NCBI RefSeq assembly: GCF_004124275.1
Contig: NZ_CP027218.1
Location: 4,157,501 to 4,221,500, forward strand
DNA length: 64,000 nt
Source: Pseudomonas sp. DTU12.3
Lineage (GTDB): Bacteria; Pseudomonadota; Gammaproteobacteria; Pseudomonadales; Pseudomonadaceae
Direction: 5' to 3'
Position numbers and translations under genes: made by a program. This document shows, one piece after another, positions 31,886 through 39,892 of the stretch. Position 1 is the stretch's first letter; the number at the start of each line of letters is the position of its first letter. Under the pieces are notes generated by a model. It made no database searches, had not been told where the DNA came from, and saw only the letters and a list, made by a program, of their open reading frames with translations.

Positions 31886-34810
31886 TTGAGTCTTCCGCCG
31901 AATCAGGCCCTCGGTTTCGGCCCTTACCGGATTCATCCCGGGCAACGGCTGCTGCTTGAGGGCGACCAGCCGCTGCGACTGGGCCGACGGGCGATGGATA
32001 TCCTGCTGATTCTGCTGGCCCATGCTGGCGAGGTGGTGAGCAAGCAGCAATTGATGGCCGGGGTCTGGCCGGACAGCGTTGTCGAAGACATCAACCTGCG
32101 CGTGCACATGGCGGCGTTGCGCAAGGCACTGGGCGACGGTCAGGCCGGCCAGCGCTTTATCATCACCGTGGCGCATCGCGGCTACAGTTTCGTCGCGCCG
32201 GTGCTGCACGAATCCATCGAGCAGCGTCTGCCGGGCGCTACTGCCAGCCGGCACAACCTGCCGCTGCGGCGCACGCGCATGATCGGCCGCCAGCCACTGG
32301 TCGACAGCCTGATGAGCCAATTGCCACGCCAGCGCTGCATCACTCTGGTCGGCCCGGGCGGGATCGGCAAGACCACCGTGGCCTTGCGCGTCGCCGAGCA
32401 GTTGATCGGCCACTACCGTGACGGCATTCGCCTCGTGGATCTGGCGCCGCTCAACGATCCCCGGCTGATTTGCTCACACCTGGCGACGCTGCTCGATCTG
32501 GCGCTGCTCGACGGCGATCCGCTGGCATGCCTGGTCAATGGCCTGCGCGAACGGCAGATGCTGCTGGTGCTCGACAACTGTGAACACTTGATCGATGCCG
32601 TGGCGGTACTCAGCGAAGGCATTTTGCGTGGTGCGCCGAAGGTGCATCTCCTCGCCACCAGTCGCGAGAGTCTGCGCGCTGAAGGCGAGTTCGTGCAGCG
32701 CCTGGAATCCCTCGACTATCCGCCGCTGCAAACGGTGCTCGACCGTCGGCAAGCGCTGGGTTTTTCTGCCTTGCAGTTGTTTTTCGAGCGGGCGCTGGCG
32801 GCGCAGGAAAACTTCGAGCTGAGCGACGCGCAACTGCCGCAGGCCATTGAAATCTGCCACCGACTCGACGGCATGCCCCTGGCACTGGAACTCGCGGCGG
32901 CGCAGGTCGCCGAGCTGGGGCTGGAAGGTTTGCTCGCGCAGTTGCAGGGTCGATTGCCACCGTTAGTCGCAGGCAATCAAACCAGTCTGGAGCGACACCT
33001 GACCCTGCGCGCTACGCTGGACTGGAGTTTCAATCTGCTCACGGCCTGCGAGCAAACCTGCTTGCGTCGCCTGGGTGTGTTCCGCGGTGGATTTACCCTG
33101 GAATCGGCCGCGGCAGTCATCGTCGGCCAACACATCGAACCCGGCGCGGTGTTTGCCTCGATCACCCAATTGGTGGCGAAATCGCTGCTCTGTGTCGAGG
33201 TCGGCGATGAAGAAGTGTTTTACCGTCTGCTCGACACCACCCGCCGCTATGCCTTGGAAAAACTCGACCTCGCCGCCGAACTCGACGACACCCGCCGCCG
33301 TCATGCCGAGCGCTGCCTGACGTTGATGCAGCAAGCACAGCAAGCGTGGGAAGACACCCCGACAACCTTGTGGATCGAGCGTTATGCACGGGGCCTGGAA
33401 GATTTGCGCGGCGCTCTGGACTGGAGCCTGAACGGCTGCACAACCCGCGAACTGGGGATTGATCTGGCCGCGACCTCGGCGCCGTTATGGCAAGAGCTGT
33501 CCCTATTGCGCGAATACGGCGGTCATGTGCGCCAGGCATTGCATCTGCTGGAAACCAGCGACAAGCCTTGCCCGCGCCTGCAAATCGCCTTGAATCTGGC
33601 GCTCGGCAGCGCTTGTTACCACACCTGGGGCGGTATCCCGGAAACTGTCGAAGCCTTCGTCAACGCCCGTCTGCTCGCGCAACAGCACGGCGATCTTGCC
33701 GGGCAATTGCGCGCGGTGTCCGGGCATATGGCGGTCAACCTCAGTTGCGGGCATTACCGGATGGCACTCGAACAAAGCGAGCAATTCGATCGCCTCGGCC
33801 TGCACGGCGACCCGCTGTTATCGCTGAGCACACACCGTTTGCGCGTGCTGGCTCTGCACTACGCCGGTGATCAGCCGCAGGCACGCCTGCATGCCGAGCA
33901 GGTCATCGAGCGCATGGCCCACAGCGGTCATCTCAACCGTTTTACCCATGGTTTTGGCGTGCAATACGACCAAAGCGTCGCCTCGCTGACCGTGCTCGCC
34001 CGGGTGTTGTGGGTGCAGGGTTTTCCAGAACAGGCATGGCGCACGGCGCGCCAGGCGCTGGACATTGCCGTGCAGATCAATCACGGCACTTCGATCTGCT
34101 ACACATTGGCGCTGGCCAGTTGCCTGATCGCCCATTACAACGGCGACCGGCAGAATGCCCGGGCGTTGTTGCATCTGCTGCTTGAGCAATCGCAGAAGCA
34201 TTCGGTGCTGCTGTTCCATCACTGGGCGCGGCATTACGCGCAGGTGATCGATGCCGATAACGCCACGCCGATGCCGGCAGATGGTAGCGGTTTGATCCGG
34301 GAAATCATGGTCACGCTGGATGAGCGCTTTATGGATGAAGCGCTGCTGGAGCGCGCGCGGCGGGGTGATGCCGGATGGAGCACGGCGGAGATTTTTCGCG
34401 CGCGGGCAAATGCCTTGCTGGCTGAAGAATCAGGTGAGACTGGAGGCCGCCATCGCTGGCAAGCCAGCTCCCCCAATGAATCTGTGTTAAATCCAAAAGC
34501 TCAACTCAGCACGAAATCCTGTGGGAGCGGGCTCGCCCGCGAAGAGGCCCGCGCTGACAACGCAATTTTCCTCGAAGCTGAAAAAACCCTGCAACAAGCC
34601 CTGTCCATCGCCAAGGCCCAAGGTGCGCTGGCCTGGGAACTGCGCAGCGCCACCTCACTGGCCCGACTCTGGCAGCGTCAGTCGCGTTATCGCGAAGCGC
34701 TGGATCTGCTCACGCCGATCTACCAGCGCTTTACCGAAGGCTATGCCACCCCGGACCTGCGCAAAGTGCGCCTGCTACTCGACGAACTGCTCTGCCAGCA
34801 GCCCGCTTGA
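31886..34810 (+). CDS. OmpR-type wHTH/NTPase transcriptional regulator with helical repeat region
   Basis: About 974 residues from a TTG at 31886, chosen because CAGGAG lies 8 bases before it; an ATG at 31787 and a TTG at 31754 are alternatives. Residues 1-110 form an OmpR/PhoB winged helix (DINLRVHMAALRKALGD, GYSFVAPV). A STAND-type NTPase follows with Walker A GPGGIGKT (156-163) and Walker B LLVLDNCEH, then winged and TPR-like helical repeats to the end. Such proteins sense an inducer through the repeats and activate transcription when ATP-bound. Residues about 853-891 are encoded by a REP pair (34446-34555) that keeps the frame open. It converges on a shorter paralog with a 36-base overlap of stop regions. 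Confidence 0.85.
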   Translation: MSLPPNQALGFGPYRIHPGQRLLLEGDQPLRLGRRAMDILLILLAHAGEVVSKQQLMAGVWPDSVVEDINLRVHMAALRKALGDGQAGQRFIITVAHRGYSFVAPVLHESIEQRLPGATASRHNLPLRRTRMIGRQPLVDSLMSQLPRQRCITLVGPGGIGKTTVALRVAEQLIGHYRDGIRLVDLAPLNDPRLICSHLATLLDLALLDGDPLACLVNGLRERQMLLVLDNCEHLIDAVAVLSEGILRGAPKVHLLATSRESLRAEGEFVQRLESLDYPPLQTVLDRRQALGFSALQLFFERALAAQENFELSDAQLPQAIEICHRLDGMPLALELAAAQVAELGLEGLLAQLQGRLPPLVAGNQTSLERHLTLRATLDWSFNLLTACEQTCLRRLGVFRGGFTLESAAAVIVGQHIEPGAVFASITQLVAKSLLCVEVGDEEVFYRLLDTTRRYALEKLDLAAELDDTRRRHAERCLTLMQQAQQAWEDTPTTLWIERYARGLEDLRGALDWSLNGCTTRELGIDLAATSAPLWQELSLLREYGGHVRQALHLLETSDKPCPRLQIALNLALGSACYHTWGGIPETVEAFVNARLLAQQHGDLAGQLRAVSGHMAVNLSCGHYRMALEQSEQFDRLGLHGDPLLSLSTHRLRVLALHYAGDQPQARLHAEQVIERMAHSGHLNRFTHGFGVQYDQSVASLTVLARVLWVQGFPEQAWRTARQALDIAVQINHGTSICYTLALASCLIAHYNGDRQNARALLHLLLEQSQKHSVLLFHHWARHYAQVIDADNATPMPADGSGLIREIMVTLDERFMDEALLERARRGDAGWSTAEIFRARANALLAEESGETGGRHRWQASSPNESVLNPKAQLSTKSCGSGLAREEARADNAIFLEAEKTLQQALSIAKAQGALAWELRSATSLARLWQRQSRYREALDLLTPIYQRFTEGYATPDLRKVRLLLDELLCQQPA
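34446..34555. repeat. REP pair inside the regulator coding sequence
   Basis: GCCATCGCTGGCAAGCCAGC (34448 onward) and CTGTGGGAGCGGGCTCGCCC (34518 onward) are two REP-type sequences within the reading frame. They encode a stretch unlike the flanking helical repeats (SSPNESVLNPKAQ, SCGSGLAREEARAD). Either the protein tolerates an insertion in a loop or the gene is drifting. Confidence 0.75.
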
Positions 34811-36232
34811 AGCACGGCTGCCAGACTGCACATGGCGATAGTCGAAATCGCTGGGGGCTATTTGTGCGCTGGCATAGCTGCGGGTGGTATTGAGCATTCG
34901 ATAGCGCACCAGCGCACTCCCCTGCTCCACCGCCAGCAACGATTTGCCCGCGAGTTGCGCGATGACCGTGCCCAACGCCGAGGCCGGTAATTGCGCGCAG
35001 GTGCTCGCACTCAAGGCGTCTTCCAGCGTGAAAGCCTTCTTGAACATCGACAACCGTTGCAAGGCCAGTTGCTCCTGCTCACCCAGGCATTGATAACTCC
35101 AGTCCAGCGCCGCTGTCAGCGTCTGGTGACGCGGCACGGCGGTGCGGCGACCGTGACTCAACAGTTGCAGGCAATTGCCCAGTTGCGCCTGTAACCCGAC
35201 CAGCGCCAATGCATCGATCTGTGTCACGGCCAGTTCAATCGCCAGCGGCAAACCATCGAGTTTTCGGCAAATGTCGCAGACCGCTGCAAGGTCTTGTTCA
35301 CGCAGAGTAAAACCCTGCTGACGAGTGCGCGCGCGGCTGACGAACAACTGCACCGCCGAATAGCTCATCGCCTCTTGCACACTGAGCAGTGCCGATGATT
35401 TCGGCACTGTCAGAGGTCGTAAGGGTTGCAGTGTTTCCAGACCGAGTTGCAGAGCCTCGCGGCTGGTGGCAAGCACCGACAGCCGTGGCCCGGCATCGAG
35501 TAATCGGCGCACCACTGCGCGGCATTGCTCGCGCAAGTGTTCGCAATTGTCGAGCACCAGCAACGCGTGCCGAGAGGTCAATGTCGCGAGGTCGACATCC
35601 AGTGTGTCGAGGATGTGTTCGAGCAGCGGCGTGGTGTCGTCGACGAGCGCCAGGTCGACCCGCCACACGCCGTCGCGAAAGTGTTCCAGCAACAGCTCCG
35701 CCACACGCAGGGCAACCGTGGTTTTACCCACGCCGGCAGGCCCGGTGACGGTCATCAACCGGCACAGCGGCATTTGCCGCACGAGCCCACCGACCAGCGC
35801 GTCACGTCCGGTCACCGGGGTCAGTCGCGCCGGTAAATTGTGTTGCGGCGCCTGCAGGCTTTCGAAGACTACTTGCCCGATGCTGTCGTAATGCACCGGG
35901 GCGATAAAGCTGTAACCGCATTGCGGCACATTGACGATGTAGCGCTGACCGTTTTCGCCGTCACGCAGCGCACGCCGCAGCGCAGCAATGTGCACGCGCA
36001 GGTTGATCTCCTCGACCACCGACGTCGGCCATACCCAGGCGATCAACTGCTCCTTTGTCACCACCCGTCCCGCGCGTTCGACCAGCAACTGCAGAATGTC
36101 GAGGGCACGACCGCCCATGCGCAATTGCCGATCCCCTTCGAGGATCAGGCGTTGACGCAAATGAAACGCATACGGGCCGAAACGCAGCACCGATGCCGGG
36201 TTCGAATCGTTGTGATTATCCATGCCAAACAT
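34775..36232 (-). CDS. OmpR-type wHTH/NTPase transcriptional regulator, short paralog
   Basis: About 485 residues (ATG at 36232 with AAGG upstream; 36223 is an alternative). It has the same layout as the neighbouring regulator at its N-terminus: winged helix (EINLRVHIAALRRALRDGENGQRYIVNVPQCGYSF), then STAND NTPase with Walker A GPAGVGKT and LLVLDNCEHL, then a winged-helix-like segment ending at RYRMLNTTRSYA. It lacks the C-terminal helical repeat region of the larger paralog. The pair probably arose by duplication, and this one has lost or never had the sensor part. Its last codons overlap the opposite gene by 36 bases. Confidence 0.86.
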   Translation of the reverse strand: MFGMDNHNDSNPASVLRFGPYAFHLRQRLILEGDRQLRMGGRALDILQLLVERAGRVVTKEQLIAWVWPTSVVEEINLRVHIAALRRALRDGENGQRYIVNVPQCGYSFIAPVHYDSIGQVVFESLQAPQHNLPARLTPVTGRDALVGGLVRQMPLCRLMTVTGPAGVGKTTVALRVAELLLEHFRDGVWRVDLALVDDTTPLLEHILDTLDVDLATLTSRHALLVLDNCEHLREQCRAVVRRLLDAGPRLSVLATSREALQLGLETLQPLRPLTVPKSSALLSVQEAMSYSAVQLFVSRARTRQQGFTLREQDLAAVCDICRKLDGLPLAIELAVTQIDALALVGLQAQLGNCLQLLSHGRRTAVPRHQTLTAALDWSYQCLGEQEQLALQRLSMFKKAFTLEDALSASTCAQLPASALGTVIAQLAGKSLLAVEQGSALVRYRMLNTTRSYASAQIAPSDFDYRHVQSGSRASSGLLAEQFVE

Positions 36233-36313
36233 CTTGGCAGCCTTGAGTGACGGTACAACCGCCACACAGGGCGCAACACGGACATAGGAGTGCGCGGTAC
36301 GGACAGAACCGCT

Positions 36314-37264
36314 CTAGCTGAACTGTTCGCGGTACTGCGCAGGGGTCAGGCCGAGCCTTTGCGCGAACACCGAGCGCATGTGCCGCACGCTGCCAAAACC
36401 ACTTTTATAGGCCACGGTTTTCAGCGGCAGGTCGCTGGTTTCCAGCAGGCTTCGCGCAAAATCGATGCGCGCGCTTTGCAGAAACTCCATCGGCGTCATG
36501 TTGATGTCGCGGGTGAACACCCGCGCAAAATGCCGCGCGCTCATGTTTGCCAACCCGGCCATGCGTTCTATGGTGAACGCCTCGTCGAGGTGTTCGAGGA
36601 TGTAATTCTGCGCGCGGGTGATCGGCGTCTCCTGTGGGGCCACGGCTGCCATCAACGGGCTGAACTGCGCCTGCCCACCTTGACGCTTCATCACCACCAG
36701 CAGGACTTTCGCCACATCCTGAGCGAGTTTCTTGCCGTGATCCCGAGCGACCACCGCCAACGCCAGATCGATGCCGGCCGTCACCCCGCCCGAAGTGATC
36801 AGGTTGCGGTCTTCGACATAGATCTGGTCCGTCGCAACAGTGGCTTTGGGGAATCCCTTGATCAGCCGCTCGGTGTAATTCCAGTGAGTGGTGACCCGAT
36901 AACCGTCGAGCAGCCCGGCATTACCCAGCACAAAGGCACCGGTACAAATCGAACCGTATTGTCCGGCACGTGACACCGCGCTTTGTAGCCAGGCGAACAG
37001 TGCCGGGAATTTTTCGTTGTAGGCACCTGGCCCGCCGGGCACCAGCAACAGGTCATAGCGATCAGAAGCCTCTTCGATGTGCCGGTCGGGCAGCACCGAT
37101 ACGCCGTTGGATGCTCGCAGTGCCCCGCGCTCGGTACCGAGGGTAATCAGTTGATAGTGCGATTCAGCTTTCAGAAAGCGGTTGGCAACCGAAAACACTT
37201 CCAGCGGCCCGGCCATGTCGAGCAGGAGAAAGTCGGGAAACAGCACCATTGCCACGGTTTTCAT
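36314..37264 (-). CDS. GlxA-type AraC regulator with DJ-1/PfpI domain
   Basis: A 316-aa regulator. Residues 1-190 form a DJ-1/PfpI amidotransferase-like domain (VAMVLFPDFLLLDMAGPLEVF, SICTGAFVLGNAGLLDG with the elbow cysteine), and about 215-315 an AraC double HTH (FTIERMAGLANMSARHFARVFTRD, LPLKTVAYKSGFGSVRHMRSVF). GlxA-type regulators often respond to amino-acid derivatives. It is divergent from a pirin gene with a 29-base palindrome between, probably its own or a shared operator. Confidence 0.93.
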   Translation of the reverse strand: MKTVAMVLFPDFLLLDMAGPLEVFSVANRFLKAESHYQLITLGTERGALRASNGVSVLPDRHIEEASDRYDLLLVPGGPGAYNEKFPALFAWLQSAVSRAGQYGSICTGAFVLGNAGLLDGYRVTTHWNYTERLIKGFPKATVATDQIYVEDRNLITSGGVTAGIDLALAVVARDHGKKLAQDVAKVLLVVMKRQGGQAQFSPLMAAVAPQETPITRAQNYILEHLDEAFTIERMAGLANMSARHFARVFTRDINMTPMEFLQSARIDFARSLLETSDLPLKTVAYKSGFGSVRHMRSVFAQRLGLTPAQYREQFS

Positions 37265-37366
37265 GGGAGGACTTCACAAAATCAAAGAAAGTTGCGCAGG
37301 AAACAGACCGCGCATTATGGCCAGAGAGTCGGTTGCCGTTGCAAAAGAAAGCGTGACCGGCGCCAC

Positions 37367-37395
37367 AATACTGTCAACCAGATCAGGACAGTATT
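37367..37395. promoter_or_regulatory. AATACTGTC-N11-GACAGTATT palindrome, candidate operator
   Basis: A perfect 9-base inverted repeat with an 11-base spacer, so the half-site centres are 20 bases apart (two helical turns). It lies in the 219-base region between the divergent glxA-type and pirin genes, about 90 bases before the pirin ATG. Confidence 0.6.
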
Positions 37396-37483
37396 TCAAT
37401 TTCCATCTACTTATTGCGCAGAGCGGTAACCAGTAACCTTCTCCTCACTCGGACGAATTCACGTCCCGCAAGGAGATTTCATC

Positions 37484-38206
37484 ATGCTGACCCTTCGCAA
37501 AGCCTCCGATCGTGGCCTCGCCAATCATGGCTGGTTGAAGTCGTTCCACACGTTTTCCTTCGCCAGCTACCGCGACCCGCGTGAACAGGGTTTCTCCGAC
37601 CTGCTGGTGATCAACGATGACCGTGTTGCAGCCGGCAAAGGCTTCGGCCAGCACCCGCATCGCGACATGGAGATTTTTTCCTACGTGCTTGAGGGTGCGC
37701 TGGAACACAAGGACACCCTCGGCACTGGCTCGGTGATCCGCCCCGGCGATGTGCAACTGATGAGCGCCGGCAGCGGCGTCGCGCACAGCGAATTCAACCA
37801 TTCAGCGAGCAAGCCGGTGCACTTCCTGCAAATCTGGATCGTGCCGGAAGTCAGTGGCGCCAAACCGCGCTATCAACAGGAGCACTTCAGCGCGCAGAAA
37901 AAACGCGGTCGCCTGCAGTTGATCATTTCGCCGGACGGCTCCGATGGCTCGCTGAAAGTACGTCAGGATGCACGGGTGTTTGCCGGCCTGTTCGACGGTA
38001 AGGAAAGCGCCACGCTGAAACTGGCGGCCGACCGTTATGCCTACGTACATGTGGCGCGTGGCAGTGTTGAACTCAATGGCGTGCAATTGCAGGAAGGCGA
38101 TGGCGTGCGGGTTCGTGAGGAGCAGGCACTGACCTTGAGCAATGGCGTGGATGCCGAGGTGCTGGTGTTCGACTTGCGGCCGCAGGAGTTGCCGCAGATG
38201 CCATGA
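37484..38206 (+). CDS. Pirin-family protein (YhhW-like, possible quercetin dioxygenase)
   Basis: A 240-aa bicupin. The metal site of the N-terminal cupin is visible in GQHPHRDMEIFSYVLEGALEHKD (His, His, and Glu or His) and GSGVAHSEFNHS. The C-terminal cupin is degenerate. E. coli YhhW of this family oxidises quercetin in vitro; the physiological substrate in Pseudomonas is not known. The ATG follows AAGGAG. A bidirectional terminator closes the gene. Confidence 0.92.
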   Translation: MLTLRKASDRGLANHGWLKSFHTFSFASYRDPREQGFSDLLVINDDRVAAGKGFGQHPHRDMEIFSYVLEGALEHKDTLGTGSVIRPGDVQLMSAGSGVAHSEFNHSASKPVHFLQIWIVPEVSGAKPRYQQEHFSAQKKRGRLQLIISPDGSDGSLKVRQDARVFAGLFDGKESATLKLAADRYAYVHVARGSVELNGVQLQEGDGVRVREEQALTLSNGVDAEVLVFDLRPQELPQMP

Positions 38207-38228
38207 AGTGGTGCTTTCCAACGGCGAT

Positions 38229-38262
38229 AAAAAAGCGGCCTTCCTTGAAGGCCGCTTTCTAT
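38229..38262. terminator. Bidirectional rho-independent terminator
   Basis: AAAGCGGCCTTC-CTT-GAAGGCCGCTTT (38232-38258), a 12-base stem with a 3-base loop, with A-run on the left and T-rich right side. It serves the pirin gene and overlaps the stop of the convergent membrane-protein gene. Confidence 0.85.
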
Positions 38263-38723
38263 TGGGGCGTTGTAAGCGATGGCAGTAGCAACTGCTTCGG
38301 TACACTGATGTCCTTCCCCGCCTGAACCGCAGCGAGCGTCGTTTGTATCGCTACATACATGTTCGCCTGATTCGCGTAATAGGCACCAACGACGATGGCG
38401 ACCAACCCAAGTAACTGAACAGCCGTTGCAGCCCAGACGTTAGCTTTGACGGTGGCACCTTGCCTGGCGGCTTCCTCTGCGCCTTTGGCGATTCTTTGCA
38501 TATCCAGCGAGATCAGGTCGTAGCGTTTATCACGCTCGGTCTGCACCGAAATATAGGCATCTATTTTTGCCGACACACCCTCAACCCGAGCATCCATCCG
38601 TGCCTCAATGGTCTCGATCCTGGCATTGAATTCTTCGCGGCTGATAGCGTTCATGGCTTGAGTATTCCGACCTTTGCTCGATAAATCACTGACTGGATTC
38701 TGACTGAGTTCCGTGGCTTTCAT
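38259..38723 (-). CDS. Small coiled-coil membrane protein of unknown function
   Basis: A 154-aa protein. A charged helical region (ISREEFNARIETIEARMDARVEGVSAKID, about residues 25-65) likely forms a coiled coil. A single membrane helix follows (AATAVQLLGLVAIVVGAYYA, about 97-118) and a short tail. The ATG at 38723 follows AGGAAGG; a shorter form from 38654 is possible. Similar hypothetical proteins accompany many Pseudomonas genomes. No function is suggested by neighbours. Confidence 0.75.
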   Translation of the reverse strand: MKATELSQNPVSDLSSKGRNTQAMNAISREEFNARIETIEARMDARVEGVSAKIDAYISVQTERDKRYDLISLDMQRIAKGAEEAARQGATVKANVWAATAVQLLGLVAIVVGAYYANQANMYVAIQTTLAAVQAGKDISVPKQLLLPSLTTPQ

Positions 38724-38905
38724 TCGACACCTTCCTGGGTCTACCGAGACCGTCCGTGGTCCATCACCCCGGTGCAAGCCTGAAACCTTTCACCGGGCTG
38801 CAGAAACAATAGAACCCATCCCCAACGTCCACAAGCCGGCTGATTCCGACCTGTGTGTAGGCCGTTTCGTCAGCCGATGTAGCCCCGTCAAAACAGACTA
38901 TCGGG

Positions 38906-39781
38906 CTATTCATTCTCCTGCGCAAACGCCTCGACGATCTGCGCGATCACCGCTCGCACCCGCGCGGTATGGCGTAAATCCGCATGGGTCACCAACCACA
39001 CTTCGTAGGGTTGCGGGCGGGTTCGCTCCGGCCAGAGCCTGACCAGACCGTCGCGTTCGCCCATGTAGACGGTCATTTCTCCTACACCGATGCCCGCCGC
39101 AATCGAGCGCCGCAACAACAGGCTGGAGCCGAGGCTGGCAACGATTCGCCCGCGACTCACCGGTTCGCACACCAGGGTCAGGTCTTTTTGACTTTGCAGA
39201 TACGGCTGATAGACCACCAGATCATGGCCTTCGAACGCGGCGCCCTGCTGCGGGATACCTTTGGCGTCGATGTAGGCCTGTGAAGCAAACAACCCCACCG
39301 GCCAACGGGCAATGCGTCGAGCGATCAGATCGGGATTGTCCGGACGGGTATTGCGCACGGCGATGTCGGCTTCGCGCTTGGCCAGGCTGAGGATTTGCGT
39401 AGAAGCATCCAGTTGCACCCGTATATCGGGATGTAGCTCATGCAGGTGGGCAATCGCCGGGATCAGAAAGTCGATGGCCAGCGAATCGGTGGTACTGATC
39501 CGTACGGTGCCGGTAAGGCGGTCATCCAGCCCCTGAATCTGCCGCTCCAGCTCCAACGCCGAATGCTCCATTTTCTCGACGTTTTTCAACGCCGCTTCGC
39601 CGACCGCCGTCAGCGCATAGCCGTCGGAAGTTCGCAGGAACAGCGTCGCGCCCAGCGATTTTTCCAGCGCACTGATTCGCCGTCCGACAGTCGCCTGATC
39701 AACGCCCAGCACCCGCGCAGCGCCGCGCAGGGTCGACTCGCGGCAGACGGCCAGAAACACCCGTGCATCATCCCAATTCAT
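38906..39781 (-). CDS. LysR-family transcriptional regulator
   Basis: A 291-aa LysR protein with N-terminal HTH (STLRGAARVLGVDQATVGRRISALEKSLGATLFLR) and a substrate-binding domain from about residue 90. It is divergent from an MFS transporter gene, and two palindromes of the same type lie between them, so it very probably controls the transporter and itself. Confidence 0.92.
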   Translation of the reverse strand: MNWDDARVFLAVCRESTLRGAARVLGVDQATVGRRISALEKSLGATLFLRTSDGYALTAVGEAALKNVEKMEHSALELERQIQGLDDRLTGTVRISTTDSLAIDFLIPAIAHLHELHPDIRVQLDASTQILSLAKREADIAVRNTRPDNPDLIARRIARWPVGLFASQAYIDAKGIPQQGAAFEGHDLVVYQPYLQSQKDLTLVCEPVSRGRIVASLGSSLLLRRSIAAGIGVGEMTVYMGERDGLVRLWPERTRPQPYEVWLVTHADLRHTARVRAVIAQIVEAFAQENE

Positions 39782-39792
39782 CCAACCTCCAA

Positions 39793-39842
39793 GTGATGCA
39801 ATTACGCATCACAACCATGCCAAATCGCTGCATTAACGCAGC
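39793..39842. promoter_or_regulatory. Two matching LysR-type operator palindromes
   Basis: GTGATGC-AATTAC-GCATCAC (39793-39812) and GCTGC-ATTAAC-GCAGC (39827-39842) share the core TGCAWTWACGCA. Their centres are 32 bases apart, three helical turns, as expected for a LysR tetramer. They fill the 111-base divergent region. Confidence 0.75.
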
Positions 39843-39892
39843 AACCATAGCCGATATGCTGGGCGCCATAAACCATTCACGGGATCGCAATC

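Noticed and set aside
36290..36973. 227-codon open frame on the plus strand across the GlxA-type gene
   Set aside because: Antisense to a complete DJ-1/AraC regulator and without a recognisable pattern.
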